Notes: generated by a model from the sequence alone, not told the origin. Positions 29,273 to 39,043 are shown, counted from the first letter of the stretch. The stretch: DNA of 64,000 bases from Sulfitobacter sp. F26204 (GCF_026410305.1 NZ_JAPMLQ010000002.1:682001-746000); one strand, 5' to 3'. Made by a program: numbers and translations.

Positions 29273-30556
29273 ATGGCACCGATCATAGACTATCCGCAAC
29301 GCCATGGCTTGACCGGCGAGTTGCACGCGCGTCCTTTTCCCTCGTTAAAGGCACCTTCTACGGTCGTGTTTCTGGCCATCAAACAGCCCGAGGATGCAGC
29401 CAGTCGCGACAAAAGCCGGGATCTGGCGCATCTCAATGCGTTGCTGGATCATTATGGTGCCCCGCGCCCGGATGCCGATGCCACGCATTACTATGGTGAA
29501 TTGGGGAAATATCGGTTGAAGTGGGAGCAGCATACCGAACTGGTCACTTATACGGTGTTCCGTGATGAACTGTGTGAGCCTGCTTTTGGCGGGGCGGCAT
29601 TTGATGTTTTTCCCGATTACTGGCTGGCGGATGCACCGGGCGGGCGGATCACCTCGGCAGTGTTGCGGCTGATCCCGATGCCCAAGAACAAAGCCGAGAT
29701 CAACGCCGGGCTCGAGGATTGGTTTGTGCCCGAAAGCCTTGCTGTTGCGACGGTTTTGGATGGAGCGGCGATTGTGGCCTCTGATTTCCGGATTGATCCT
29801 GCGGGTCATTTGCGGCTTGCGATCTTTGCCGAAGCAAAAGCAGGGGAGCGGCGTATCGGCCGGATCGTGCAACGTCTGTGCGAGATCGAGACCTACAAGG
29901 CGGCGTCGATGCTGGGCTTTTCGATGGTGCGCTGGTTGTCGCCGCAATTGAATCTGCTGGATATGAAACTGACCGAGTTGATGGCGCAGATGCGCGGGGA
30001 GCGGGCAAAGGCCGAAGACACGCTGCATGCGCTTTTGGATATTTCTGTCGAACTTGAAACCCTAGCCGTCAGGACGGCCTTCCGCTTTGGGGCGACGGGG
30101 GCCTATCGCAGGATTGTTGGCCAGCGGATCGAGGTGCTGCGCGAGGAACGTTTTCAAAGCCGTCAGGGTTTTGCCGAATTCATGATGCGACGCTATGATC
30201 CTGCGATGCGGACGGTGCAATCCTGCGAGCGCCGGTTGCAAGCCATGGCCGAGCGTGCAAGCCGTGCAGCAGAACTGCTGCGCACGCGGGTCGATGTGGA
30301 ACGTTCAGCCCAGAACCAGTACATCCTTGCTTCGATGGACAAGCGTGCGGATCTGCAATTGCGGTTGCAAAAGACGGTGGAGGGGCTTTCGGTTGTGGCC
30401 ATCAGCTATTATGCGGTCTCGCTTGCGGGATATTTGCTTTATCCCGTTGCGGATGCCTTTGGGGTGAGCAAAGGCATCCTGCTGGCACTGGTCACTCTGC
30501 CGGTAATTGCTGCCGTGTGGTTGATGCTGCGGCGTCTGAAAAAGCATCTTGGCTGA
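29273..30556 (+). CDS. DUF3422 family membrane protein
   Basis: A 427-residue protein of the DUF3422 family, recognised by the N-terminal HGLTGELHARPFP segment and overall length. A long helical middle (about 200-370) precedes two C-terminal membrane segments (VAISYYAVSLAGYLLYPV and ILLALVTLPVIAAVWLML) and a basic tail. Function unknown. The ATG at 29273 has AGGAA upstream; two earlier in-frame ATGs lack one. Its last 65 bp overlap the end of the convergent YeeE-type gene. Confidence 0.85.
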   Translation: MAPIIDYPQRHGLTGELHARPFPSLKAPSTVVFLAIKQPEDAASRDKSRDLAHLNALLDHYGAPRPDADATHYYGELGKYRLKWEQHTELVTYTVFRDELCEPAFGGAAFDVFPDYWLADAPGGRITSAVLRLIPMPKNKAEINAGLEDWFVPESLAVATVLDGAAIVASDFRIDPAGHLRLAIFAEAKAGERRIGRIVQRLCEIETYKAASMLGFSMVRWLSPQLNLLDMKLTELMAQMRGERAKAEDTLHALLDISVELETLAVRTAFRFGATGAYRRIVGQRIEVLREERFQSRQGFAEFMMRRYDPAMRTVQSCERRLQAMAERASRAAELLRTRVDVERSAQNQYILASMDKRADLQLRLQKTVEGLSVVAISYYAVSLAGYLLYPVADAFGVSKGILLALVTLPVIAAVWLMLRRLKKHLG

Positions 30557-31565
30557 GCAGCGCATGCATCAGCTTTGCGCCCAGAGCAATCATCACAATG
30601 GCCAGGATTGCCGCGACGGAGAGGGTCGGGACACCTGACAGGCCTGCGCCCAGGGTACAGCCACCGGCAAGCACACCGCCCAGCCCCATGAAGGAAGCGC
30701 CAAGAACATAGCGTCCGGTCTGGCGTGGGGTATCAAAACTTTGCCATTGGAAACCGCCGAAGATCAGGCTCGACGCCAGTGCGCCCAGCAGGACACCTCC
30801 CAGTAGGCCGGTGCCGAAACCGGCGGAGATCGAGGTGCTGGCAATGCCCCAGAACAAGGTTTCCGCAGCAGGCGAGGTGAAAGACAGGCTTTCCATGGCA
30901 ACGGGATCAAAGTCGTCAAACAGGACAAAGCCGGTGCCGACCCAGGCCGCAGGGACCAGCAGCCCGATCAGCAGCGCGAGGCCCAGCATGCCTGCAGAAT
31001 TTCCAGAGCGGTAGGCAACGCCGAGGGCGGCCAGCGCGATCAACGCGGTCCAGAGCCAGGCACCACCGGGCAGGGCGGCCAGACTGATGGCGTCGCCCAT
31101 ATCCACGGTCACGGACCCCAGGGTGCTGCGCAGGGGGGCAAGAAGACCTTTGAGGGTCATATGGGCCACAATGGCAAAGACCAGCAGCACAATGCCTGCC
31201 CGTAGGTTGCCCGAACCGGCAAGGACGGTGAGGCGGGAAACGCAGCCGCGGGTCAATACCATGCCCGCCCCGAACAAGAGTCCTCCGATGACGATAGCCA
31301 GAACAGGCAGATCAGAGATCATGAAACGGTGGTCATCAAAGCTGATCCAGCCGGCGGCAACGCTGGCCTGGGTGCCAATCACGGCAACAGCAAGGGCTGC
31401 AGCCCAGAGACCAGCAGCGGCGCGCCGGTCCTCACCCACCAATGCACGGCGGAAACAGAACTTTGTGATCTGGGCCATCACGCCAAACAGCAGGCCAATG
31501 ATCAGGGCGAAAAAGACTGCGGCTTGCGGCGCTGTCAGCGTTTCGAATTCGAAAGTTTCGAACAT
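30492..31565 (-). CDS. YeeE/YedE (TsuA-like) sulfur-compound transporter
   Basis: An inner-membrane transporter of the DUF395 family with about ten helices. Cysteines that guide thiosulfate in the characterised TsuA/YeeE proteins are present in ITKFCFRR, LTRGCVSRLT and AGGCTLGAGLSG. AAGGAG precedes the ATG at 31565, giving 357 residues. Thiosulfate or another reduced sulfur compound is the likely substrate. An inverted repeat sits just upstream of the Shine-Dalgarno. No TusA-like partner is adjacent. Confidence 0.88.
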   Translation of the reverse strand: MFETFEFETLTAPQAAVFFALIIGLLFGVMAQITKFCFRRALVGEDRRAAAGLWAAALAVAVIGTQASVAAGWISFDDHRFMISDLPVLAIVIGGLLFGAGMVLTRGCVSRLTVLAGSGNLRAGIVLLVFAIVAHMTLKGLLAPLRSTLGSVTVDMGDAISLAALPGGAWLWTALIALAALGVAYRSGNSAGMLGLALLIGLLVPAAWVGTGFVLFDDFDPVAMESLSFTSPAAETLFWGIASTSISAGFGTGLLGGVLLGALASSLIFGGFQWQSFDTPRQTGRYVLGASFMGLGGVLAGGCTLGAGLSGVPTLSVAAILAIVMIALGAKLMHALLSQDAFSDAAASTTRQQLPAE

Positions 31566-31579
31566 TGTCTGTCTCCTTT

Positions 31580-31595
31580 TGGAACGTTTGTTCCA
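31580..31595. promoter_or_regulatory. Candidate operator upstream of yeeE-like gene
   Basis: TGGAAC-GTTT-GTTCCA, a perfect 6-bp inverted repeat centred about 22 bp before the start codon, a position suited to repression. Sulfur-transport genes of this kind are often controlled by ArsR-type repressors, but no regulator gene adjoins. Confidence 0.4.
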
Positions 31596-31784
31596 TCTGG
31601 AGTGACTTTTCGTCGTGATCAAGCGTGGGAGCGGAAGAAGGCGGCAGGAAGCGAGGAGGAAATTCCTGTCTGCCAGGATTTACAGGGATGGAGTTCTGCA
31701 TTTTTCCGGCAGGCGGAACCAATGGTTCGTGCCTTGAGGAAGGATGGGGTGGTGATCCTTATTTTCGCGTGCCGGTCTATCGCA

Positions 31785-31800
31785 CCGGTCTGTGGACCGG
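31785..31800. repeat. Hairpin after the permease operon
   Basis: CCGGTC-TGTG-GACCGG, 26 bp past the dppC-like stop, with a further CCGGTCT copy at 31772. Possible transcript-end hairpin; no T-run. Confidence 0.3.
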
Positions 31801-31825
31801 GGCGACAGATCAAAGCAAGTGAGGT

Positions 31826-32824
31826 TCAGCGGCCGCGAATACGCGGGTCAAGCGCGTCACGCAGGCCGTCGCCGAGGTAATTCACGCTGAGCACGGTCAG
31901 CGAGATCGCGATGCCGGGCAACAGGACACGTTCGGGATAATCCTGCATCCGCTGAACCGCGTCCGCCAACAGCTTACCCCATGTAGGGTAGTCCGAGGGG
32001 AAACCGACGCCGAGGAAACTGAGCGCGGATTCGGTGATGATTGCGGTAGCAAGACCAAGGGTTGCGGATACCATGATCGGCGAGATCACATTGGGCAGCA
32101 GATGCCTGCGGATGATCTTGCCCGAGGTGGTGCCGATGGAGCGGGCGGCGAGAATAAATTCGCGTTCTTTCAACGCCAGAATATCGCCGCGCACGATCCG
32201 TGCGGTCTGCATCCAGGAGGTCAGGCCGATGATGCCGACGATCAGGATGAACATGCCGCCTTCGGGACCGAAACGAGCATTCAGCGGCTGGCGGAACAGG
32301 GTTACAGCCAGCAGGGTGAGAGGCAGGATCGGCAGGGAAAGCACCAGATCGGTAAAGCGCATCAGCCAGAAATCCAGGCGTTTGAAATAGCCCGACAGAA
32401 CGCCGATGGCAGTGCCGATCAGCAGGGCCAGGCCCATCGCCAGCCAGCCGACAGCCATCGAGACACGCCCCCCCGCAATCATCTGTGCGAGAATATCACG
32501 GCCCAGTTGGTCGGTGCCAAAGGGATGCACCCAACCTGCATTGGCCTCGCTATCCCAGAGCAGGGTATAGATCGGACGCCAGTTTTTGCTGCGGATGTCC
32601 AGCGCCTTGGGATCCACGTCCCAAAGCCAGGGACCGATGACCACTCCAAGCGTGATGAACAGCAGGAAGCCGCCACCGAATACCGCGCCCTTGTGTTTGC
32701 GGAACTGGTCCCAGACATCGCGCCACTGGCTTTGTGGTGGCTTTTGCGGTTCTTTGTCCTTCAGCGCCCCGTAGATTTCGATGTCTGCCTCGATCGGGCT
32801 TGCAGGTATGGCTTGCTCAGTCAT
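31826..32824 (-). CDS. Dipeptide/oligopeptide ABC transporter permease (DppC-like)
   Basis: A 332-residue inner-membrane permease. A cytoplasmic N-terminus, the first helix (GAVFGGGFLLFITLGVVIG), a periplasmic loop, then five helices with the EAA-type coupling motif around ARSIGTTSGKIIRRHLLPN, ending DGLRDALDPRIRGR. This is the OppC/DppC signature. It overlaps the DppB-like gene by 8 bp, so the two are translationally linked. Pairs with the binding protein at 33963 and probably the double ATPase at 36003. Confidence 0.92.
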   Translation of the reverse strand: MTEQAIPASPIEADIEIYGALKDKEPQKPPQSQWRDVWDQFRKHKGAVFGGGFLLFITLGVVIGPWLWDVDPKALDIRSKNWRPIYTLLWDSEANAGWVHPFGTDQLGRDILAQMIAGGRVSMAVGWLAMGLALLIGTAIGVLSGYFKRLDFWLMRFTDLVLSLPILPLTLLAVTLFRQPLNARFGPEGGMFILIVGIIGLTSWMQTARIVRGDILALKEREFILAARSIGTTSGKIIRRHLLPNVISPIMVSATLGLATAIITESALSFLGVGFPSDYPTWGKLLADAVQRMQDYPERVLLPGIAISLTVLSVNYLGDGLRDALDPRIRGR

Positions 32825-33854
32825 AGCGGATCCTTGGGTCTAACAGGCCATAGAGGACATCGGCGATCAGGTTAAACAGAACGATGAGAATGGCGAAGAT
32901 GAAGGTCAGGGTCATCACCATCGGCAGATCGTTTGCGAAGAGGGCGGTAAGAAGAAGCTGGCCAATGCCATTCACCTTGAAAACGTTTTCGGTGATGATT
33001 GCGCCGCCGAAAATTGCGGGCATACCAAGGGCGATGACGGTGACAACCGGGATCATGGAGTTGCGCAGCACATGCACCATGACCACGACACCTTCGCGCA
33101 GGCCTTTGGCGCGGGCGGTGCGAACGTAATCCTGATTGAGGTTGTCCAGCATCGCGCCACGCATGTAGCGGCTGATCTGTGCGGTGGTTTGCAGGGCCAG
33201 CACCATGACGGGCATGATCATCTGAAAGAACTGGATTTTGAAACTGGCCCAGTCGGTGACCACATGGGTGGTGTCATAGATCGATGGCAACCAGCCCAGT
33301 GAGACAGAAAAGATCACGATCAGCAGCGGTCCGGTGAAAAACGGCGGGATCGAAAAGCCGACCATGGTGATAAAGGTACCGGCCTGGTCGAAAACCGAAT
33401 AGTGGCGGTAGGCAGAATAGATGCCGATCGGGATCGCAATGACGATGCCAACGATATAGCTGAGCCCGACAACCCAGAGAGTCTGGGGCATACGCTGGGC
33501 CACGATGTCCATCACCGGGGAGCGGGTCTGCCAAGAGATCACACGCAATTCACCCTGATAGAAAGAGGTGTCGGGCAGCCATCCCAGCAGGAAGCTGGTG
33601 TTGGTCAGATAGTCGATAAAGACCTTGGGTTCGATCCAGAAAAACTGGATCAGCCATTTGTAGTACTGCACGTACCAAGGGGCACCGAGACCGAGGGCCT
33701 CGCGCATTTTTTGTTTCACTTCGGGAGGGACAGTGAGAGGAACCTGAGCCATCGGATCGCCGGGCGCCAATTGCAACAGGCCGAATATGATAAAACTAAT
33801 GAACAAAAGCGTCGGAACGGACAGGATCAATCGTCGGAGGGTGAAGGTCAGCAT
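32817..33854 (-). CDS. Dipeptide/oligopeptide ABC transporter permease (DppB-like)
   Basis: A 345-residue permease with the characteristic start MLTFTLRRLILSVPTLLFIS, six membrane helices, the EAA loop YVRTARAKGLREGVVVMVHVLRNS and the end ADVLYGLLDPRIRYD. It forms a heterodimer with the overlapping DppC-like protein. The gene is separated from the upstream binding-protein gene by two strong hairpins, which can lower permease expression relative to the binding protein. Confidence 0.93.
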   Translation of the reverse strand: MLTFTLRRLILSVPTLLFISFIIFGLLQLAPGDPMAQVPLTVPPEVKQKMREALGLGAPWYVQYYKWLIQFFWIEPKVFIDYLTNTSFLLGWLPDTSFYQGELRVISWQTRSPVMDIVAQRMPQTLWVVGLSYIVGIVIAIPIGIYSAYRHYSVFDQAGTFITMVGFSIPPFFTGPLLIVIFSVSLGWLPSIYDTTHVVTDWASFKIQFFQMIMPVMVLALQTTAQISRYMRGAMLDNLNQDYVRTARAKGLREGVVVMVHVLRNSMIPVVTVIALGMPAIFGGAIITENVFKVNGIGQLLLTALFANDLPMVMTLTFIFAILIVLFNLIADVLYGLLDPRIRYD

Positions 33855-33897
33855 GGGTGGCCGTCGCCTTTGTTTATTGGTCTTGAGAGGATGGTAT

Positions 33898-33954
33898 GTA
33901 AGGCGGGTATAGCCCCGCCTTACCGATTAGCGAAAGGGCGGGGATTCCCCCGCC
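33898..33954 (-). repeat. Two hairpins between binding-protein and permease genes
   Basis: GTAAGGCGGG-TATAGC-CCCGCCTTAC (33898-33923) and GGCGGGG-ATTC-CCCCGCC (33937-33954). They lie directly after the binding-protein stop, where such structures commonly protect the upstream mRNA from 3' exonucleases and attenuate downstream genes. Confidence 0.75.
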
Positions 33955-33962
33955 ACTCTCAT

Positions 33963-35681
33963 TTATTTCATGCGATACCAGTCGGCAACATTCCAAAGTT
34001 CGGAGTCCCATGTATTCAGAACCACACCACCAAGGGTTACGGAAGCGCCGGAGACACGACCACGGTCAACCAGTGGCAGCATGGAATAGCTTTCCTTGGT
34101 CAACATGTCGTTCAGCTTTTTGGCGATCTCGCCGCGTTTGGAGAGTTCACCTGTGCGGCCGAGTTCGGCAACCAGTTTGTCGTATTCTGGGTCGCAGAAG
34201 CGGTTGATGTTCTCACCCTGCCACTGTGATTCGGGGCTAGGTGCCTTTTCACAGGTGCGCTGTGCGAGATAGCTTTCCGGGTCTGTGCCGTCAAAGTTGT
34301 TGGCATACATTTCGACGTCTGCATAGAAACGCTGGAATGTGTCAGGGGAACCGGGGTCGCCACCAAAGTAGACAGAACCGTCAATGTTGCGCAGCTCGGT
34401 TTCGATGCCGATCTGGCTCCACCAATCCTTGATCAGAGCCTGGAAGTCCTGACGTACGGCGTTTGTGGATGTCTGATAAAGGATCGACATCTTGACGCCG
34501 TCCTTGTCACGGATGCCATCACCATCGGAGTCGACCCAGCCCGCTTCGTCGAGCAGCGCTTTGGCGCCTTCGATGTCCTGTGTCATACAATCGGTGTTGT
34601 CTGACGCATAAAGCGCAGGTGCAGGGACTACGTTACATGTCGGACGCCCGGCCTGGCCATAGCCCACTTCGGTCAGCAACTCGCGGTCGATGGCCATGGA
34701 CAACGCCTTGCGGACGTTCAGGTCTGACAGGAAGGGGTGTGGGTGCGCCGCTGTAGAACGCTCGCCTTCAGGCAGGTCAGGTGATGGATCTGTCAGGTTG
34801 ATTTCGATTCGCTCGACCAATGTGCCGAAAGCGGCATAGAGTTTGCCCTTGCCGGCTTCTTCCATCTTGGCAAGAACGTCTGGTGCCAGTTGCAGGTTCC
34901 AGGCGTAGTCATATTCGCCGGTTTCCAGAACCGAGCGGCCCGCGGAAACAGCGTCACCACCACCTTTGAAGGTCAGCGTTGCAAATGCGGGCTTGCCTTC
35001 GTGGCGGAAGTTTTCGTTTGCTGCCATCGTGATCACGTCGTTCGGACGGAATTCGGTAACAGTGAACGGACCTGTGCCAATCGGGTTGAAGTTGGCTTCG
35101 GTACATTCAGGTGCTTTGGCCCCCATGCAGTCCTTGAACTGGGCCGCCTGGATGATGGGCGACTGGCCACCCATGAACGGGCCATAGGGGTTTGGCTTGG
35201 CTTCGGAGAAAGTGACCGTGACTGTCAGATCATCCACGATGTCTACGGATGAAACACCTTCGAATTTCGCGAGCTGTGCGCAGCCGCCTTCCGGGTCCAT
35301 GCAGTAATCTGCAGTGAATTTCAGGTCTGCGGAGGTAACGGGTGTACCGTCGGACCATACCAGCCCGGACTGCAGTTTCCATGTGATGGACTTGAGATCC
35401 TCGCTGACGCCGCCATTTTCGACTGTCGGGATTTCTTCGGCCAGATAGGGAACCAATGCGCCTGTATCGTCATAGCGTCCCATTGGTTCCAGAACCAGTG
35501 AAGCTGATTCGATGTCCTTGGTCCCGCTCGACAGATAGGGGTTCAGGATGGAAGGGGCCTGCCAATAGATAATCTTGACGTCGCCATCGCGCCCACGCTC
35601 GCCGGAATGACCGTCGGCAAAGGCAGCGGGGGCAAGTGCAGTCGTCGCAATTGCACCCATAAGAAGGGTTCTTAGTTTCAT
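33963..35681 (-). CDS. Periplasmic peptide-binding protein (SBP family 5)
   Basis: A 572-residue solute-binding protein of the DppA/OppA type. Signal peptide MKLRTLLMGAIATTALAPAAFA, then the SBP_bac_5 fold with DVKIIYWQAP, LKFTADYCMD, NPIGTGPFTV and the late DLNVRKALSMAIDRELL motif. Cysteines in CMDPEGGC, CMGAKAPEC and others may form disulphides and are common in roseobacter members. The ligand (peptide, acylated amino acid or opine) cannot be read from sequence, but the neighbouring deacylases suggest an N-acylated amino acid or short peptide. Confidence 0.93.
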   Translation of the reverse strand: MKLRTLLMGAIATTALAPAAFADGHSGERGRDGDVKIIYWQAPSILNPYLSSGTKDIESASLVLEPMGRYDDTGALVPYLAEEIPTVENGGVSEDLKSITWKLQSGLVWSDGTPVTSADLKFTADYCMDPEGGCAQLAKFEGVSSVDIVDDLTVTVTFSEAKPNPYGPFMGGQSPIIQAAQFKDCMGAKAPECTEANFNPIGTGPFTVTEFRPNDVITMAANENFRHEGKPAFATLTFKGGGDAVSAGRSVLETGEYDYAWNLQLAPDVLAKMEEAGKGKLYAAFGTLVERIEINLTDPSPDLPEGERSTAAHPHPFLSDLNVRKALSMAIDRELLTEVGYGQAGRPTCNVVPAPALYASDNTDCMTQDIEGAKALLDEAGWVDSDGDGIRDKDGVKMSILYQTSTNAVRQDFQALIKDWWSQIGIETELRNIDGSVYFGGDPGSPDTFQRFYADVEMYANNFDGTDPESYLAQRTCEKAPSPESQWQGENINRFCDPEYDKLVAELGRTGELSKRGEIAKKLNDMLTKESYSMLPLVDRGRVSGASVTLGGVVLNTWDSELWNVADWYRMK

Positions 35682-36002
35682 TCATACTCTCCATGTCGGA
35701 CACGTGTAAGTTGTGCCGCGTGTTGGGGCAGGAGTGTTTCCTGCCCAGTTTTGTCGATCTGGGGAACTTTAAGAATTGTTGCTAACCCAACGAAAAATCG
35801 GGCAATAGTTACAAAACGTATGCGTACCCCCAGAGCGCATGGGCGCAATGACAATCATATTTCTCGGGAAATGCAAGCCTTGAGATGGTCCAAGTTGAAT
35901 TTTTACTCCAAAAAGTTGTCGTGTCGTTTGACCTGACTCGACAATCGCCGTAGCTTTACGACCAATGCGCCAAAGAGCCGCCAGGGAACTTCAGGGGATA
36001 AC
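35682..36002. promoter_or_regulatory. Divergent intergenic control region of the transporter module
   Basis: 321 bp between the minus-strand binding protein and the plus-strand ATPase, with AT-rich stretches. It holds GGGCAGG-N7-CCTGCCC (35726-35746), which falls in the binding-protein leader, and a plus-strand TTGACC-N17-TAGCTT promoter match (35928-35956). No gene is seen. Confidence 0.5.
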
Positions 36003-37865
36003 ATGCTCGACCAGACTACACCGACCGATCTGTCGCAGGATCGGCCAAATACCGGACCGATTGCTCAAATCAAGGGGCTCAGGGTCCAATTCCAGACCAA
36101 GGACGGACCTGTCGTCGGGGTGGAAGATGTTAGTTTTGACATCAATCCGGGGGAAACTGTCTGTGTTGTCGGCGAATCCGGGTCAGGCAAATCTGTGTCT
36201 TCGCTGTCGCTGATGCGGCTTGTCGAATACGGTGGCGGTGAAATCGCCGCGGGCCGGATGTTGTTTGATCGTGACGGCAAGGACCAGATTGATCTGGCCC
36301 AGACAAGTGCGCAGGACATGCGCCGGATTCGCGGCAACGAGATCGGCATGATCTTTCAGGAGCCGATGACCGCGCTGAACCCGGTATTCACCGTGGGCCG
36401 GCAAATGACCGAAGGTCTGCGCCTGCACAAGGGAATGAGCAAGAAGGCAGCCGAGGCACGCGCTCTTGAACTGATGAAGCAGGTGCGGATTCCAGAGCCT
36501 GAAAGGCGTCTAAAGCAATACCCGCATGAATTGTCAGGCGGGATGCGTCAGCGTGTGGTGATCGCCATGGCACTGGCCTGCGAACCCAAACTGCTGATTG
36601 CGGATGAACCGACGACGGCACTGGATGTGACAATTCAGGCCGAGATTCTGGCGTTGATGGACCGCCTCAAGCGTGAGACAGGGACTGCCGTGATGTTCAT
36701 CACGCACGATATGGCCGTGGTGGCGCAAATGGCGGATCGTGTCGTCGTCATGTTTCGCGGCAACAAAGTTGAGGAAGGCACGGTTGAGGAGGTTTTCGAG
36801 AATCCCAAGCATGCCTATACCAAAGCGTTGCTCGCGGCGGTGCCCAAACTGGGTGAAATGACCGGCAAGGCCTATCCGGAACCTATGAAACTGCTTGGCT
36901 CGGAAGGCAAGGAAATCAAACCGATCAAGGGGACGGAAGAGGTGTTGCTCACCGTCAAGAACCTGACGACGCGGTTTCCGGTCAAAGGCGGTTTTTTCCG
37001 CCGTACGGTGGCGAATGTTCACGCGGTCGAGGATCTGTCCTTTACCATCAACAAGGGCCAGACCCTGAGTCTGGTCGGCGAATCAGGTTGCGGCAAATCT
37101 ACGGCGGGACGATCGATTCTGCGGCTGGTGGAACCCCTGCGCGGCGAAATCAATGTCGCCGGCAAGGACATCATGGCGCTGAACCAGCATGACCTGCGTA
37201 CGGCGCGACTTGATATGCAGATGATCTTTCAGGATCCTTTCGCCTCGCTCAATCCGCAAATGCAGTTGTCCGATCAGGTGGCCGAGCCGATCCATAATTT
37301 CGACACGCTCAAAGGCAAGGCGATCACCGAAAGGGTCGAGATGCTGTTTGATCGCGTGGAATTGCCACGTAGTTTCATGCGGCGTTTCCCTCATGAGTTG
37401 TCGGGGGGACAGCGTCAACGGGTGGCGATTGCCCGTGCCCTTGCGTTGAATCCAAAGCTGATCATTGCGGATGAAGCGGTGAGCGCACTGGACGTGTCGG
37501 TGCAGGCGCAGGTGTTGAACCTGATGATGGAACTGCAGCAGGAGATGGAATTGAGTTTCCTGTTCATCTCGCATGACATGGCCGTTGTGGAACGTGTCAG
37601 CCATTGTGTCGGTGTCATGTATCTGGGCCGGATTGTCGAGATAGGCACGCGCCAGCAGGTTTTCGAGAACCCGCTGCACAGCTATACTCAGGCATTGATG
37701 AAGGCGGTCCCGATTGCCGATCCGCGCAAGCGCAAGGATGAGAAAGATCTGAATTTCAAGCCGATTCCCTCGCCGATACATTCTGCGCGCTACCAGCCCA
37801 AGCCGTCGGAATATGTCGAAGTGGAGCCGGGGCACCATCTCTTGATCACAGACAGTGGGTACTGA
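36003..37865 (+). CDS. Fused double ATPase of peptide ABC transporter (DppD-DppF fusion)
   Basis: A 620-residue protein carrying two complete ABC nucleotide-binding domains in one chain. The first has Walker A GESGSGKS (about 60), signature LSGGMRQR and Walker B LLIADEPTTALD. The second has GESGCGKS (about 360), LSGGQRQR and LIIADEAVSALD. The second Walker B carries Ala where Pro-Thr is usual (DEAVSALD), as often in this family. It would power the permease pair encoded on the other strand. It heads a plus-strand chain with the ArgE-like gene 3 bp downstream. Confidence 0.93.
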   Translation: MLDQTTPTDLSQDRPNTGPIAQIKGLRVQFQTKDGPVVGVEDVSFDINPGETVCVVGESGSGKSVSSLSLMRLVEYGGGEIAAGRMLFDRDGKDQIDLAQTSAQDMRRIRGNEIGMIFQEPMTALNPVFTVGRQMTEGLRLHKGMSKKAAEARALELMKQVRIPEPERRLKQYPHELSGGMRQRVVIAMALACEPKLLIADEPTTALDVTIQAEILALMDRLKRETGTAVMFITHDMAVVAQMADRVVVMFRGNKVEEGTVEEVFENPKHAYTKALLAAVPKLGEMTGKAYPEPMKLLGSEGKEIKPIKGTEEVLLTVKNLTTRFPVKGGFFRRTVANVHAVEDLSFTINKGQTLSLVGESGCGKSTAGRSILRLVEPLRGEINVAGKDIMALNQHDLRTARLDMQMIFQDPFASLNPQMQLSDQVAEPIHNFDTLKGKAITERVEMLFDRVELPRSFMRRFPHELSGGQRQRVAIARALALNPKLIIADEAVSALDVSVQAQVLNLMMELQQEMELSFLFISHDMAVVERVSHCVGVMYLGRIVEIGTRQQVFENPLHSYTQALMKAVPIADPRKRKDEKDLNFKPIPSPIHSARYQPKPSEYVEVEPGHHLLITDSGY

Positions 37866-37868
37866 TAA

Positions 37869-39032
37869 ATGACCAGTCGCTTAACTGCGTTTCAGGTGAT
37901 GGAAAAGCTGATCAGCTTTCCCACCGTCTCACGTGATTCGAATATTCCCTTGATCGACTGGGTGGCGGATTATCTGGCCAGTCATGGGATCGAGAGCCAT
38001 CGATATATTGATCCTGATCAACCCAAACATGCGCTGTTTGCCCATGTCGGCCCCTGGGAAGAGGGCGCGGTTGTATTGTCGGGGCATACGGATGTGGTGC
38101 CGGTCGATGGCCAGCCATGGGATACTGATCCTTTCAGCGTTGTTGAAAAAGACGGCAAATACTATGGGCGCGGCACCTGCGACATGAAGGGGTTTGACGC
38201 GCTTGCCATCTGGGCGCTGGTCGAAGGGAAATATGCCGGTCTGAAACGGCCCTTGCAAATCGCGCTGAGCTTTGACGAAGAGGTGGGGTGCACCGGTGCG
38301 CCGCCGATGATTGCGGCGATGCAGCCGGTACTGCCCAAGGGCGCAGCGGCCATTATCGGAGAGCCGTCTACGATGCAGGCGGTCACCGGGCATAAGGGCG
38401 GCACCGGATTTGATACCCATGTTGTCGGCTTCGAGGTACATTCATCGTTACTGCATACCGGGGTCAACGCGATCATGGCCGGTGCCAAGCTGATTGAATG
38501 GGCCAACGAGATGAACACCGCGAGCATGGCGGCAAAGCCGAGCGATTTGGCGGCGATGTTCGATCCGCCGTTCACGACGGTGCATGTGGGTATGATTTCC
38601 GGCGGGACAGCGCATAACATCACGGCCAAGGATTGCCGGTTCGCGATGGATTTCCGTGTCGTACCGGGCGAGGACAAGGATTACTGGGGCAAGCTTTACC
38701 TTGAGAAGGTGCGCGAAGTCGAAAAACAGATGCAGTCGGTTGTGCCCGAGACCGAGATCAGAATCAGCGAACGTTTCGACGTGCCTGCGCTGCAACCCGA
38801 AGAGGACGGCGTGGCCGAAACGCTGGTGCGCCAGATCACCGGCGACAATGCGAGCCACAAGGTCAGTTATGGTACAGAAGCGGGGCAGTTTCAGGCTGCG
38901 GGCTATTCGGCGGTGATCTGTGGTCCCGGAAATATCGCTCAGGCGCATCAGCCCAACGAGTTCATCGAGGTGGCGCAGTTCAACGCAGGCCAGGACTTTA
39001 TGCGCAAGCTTCTGGAGAGGCTGGGCACTTAG
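37869..39032 (+). CDS. argE: Acetylornithine deacetylase-like (ArgE, M20)
   Basis: A 387-residue co-catalytic metallohydrolase. The metal-binding segments SGHTDVVPVDGQPW and GRGTCDMKGFDA, the catalytic Glu in FDEEVGCTGAP and the dimerisation domain after residue 180 are all visible, with the final His in IAQAHQPNEFIE. ArgE removes acetyl from N2-acetylornithine. However, it lies inside a peptide/amide uptake cluster, so it may instead deacylate imported N-acyl amino acids. The symbol reflects family, not proven role. Confidence 0.8.
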   Translation: MTSRLTAFQVMEKLISFPTVSRDSNIPLIDWVADYLASHGIESHRYIDPDQPKHALFAHVGPWEEGAVVLSGHTDVVPVDGQPWDTDPFSVVEKDGKYYGRGTCDMKGFDALAIWALVEGKYAGLKRPLQIALSFDEEVGCTGAPPMIAAMQPVLPKGAAAIIGEPSTMQAVTGHKGGTGFDTHVVGFEVHSSLLHTGVNAIMAGAKLIEWANEMNTASMAAKPSDLAAMFDPPFTTVHVGMISGGTAHNITAKDCRFAMDFRVVPGEDKDYWGKLYLEKVREVEKQMQSVVPETEIRISERFDVPALQPEEDGVAETLVRQITGDNASHKVSYGTEAGQFQAAGYSAVICGPGNIAQAHQPNEFIEVAQFNAGQDFMRKLLERLGT

Positions 39033-39043
39033 GACGCGCCGGG

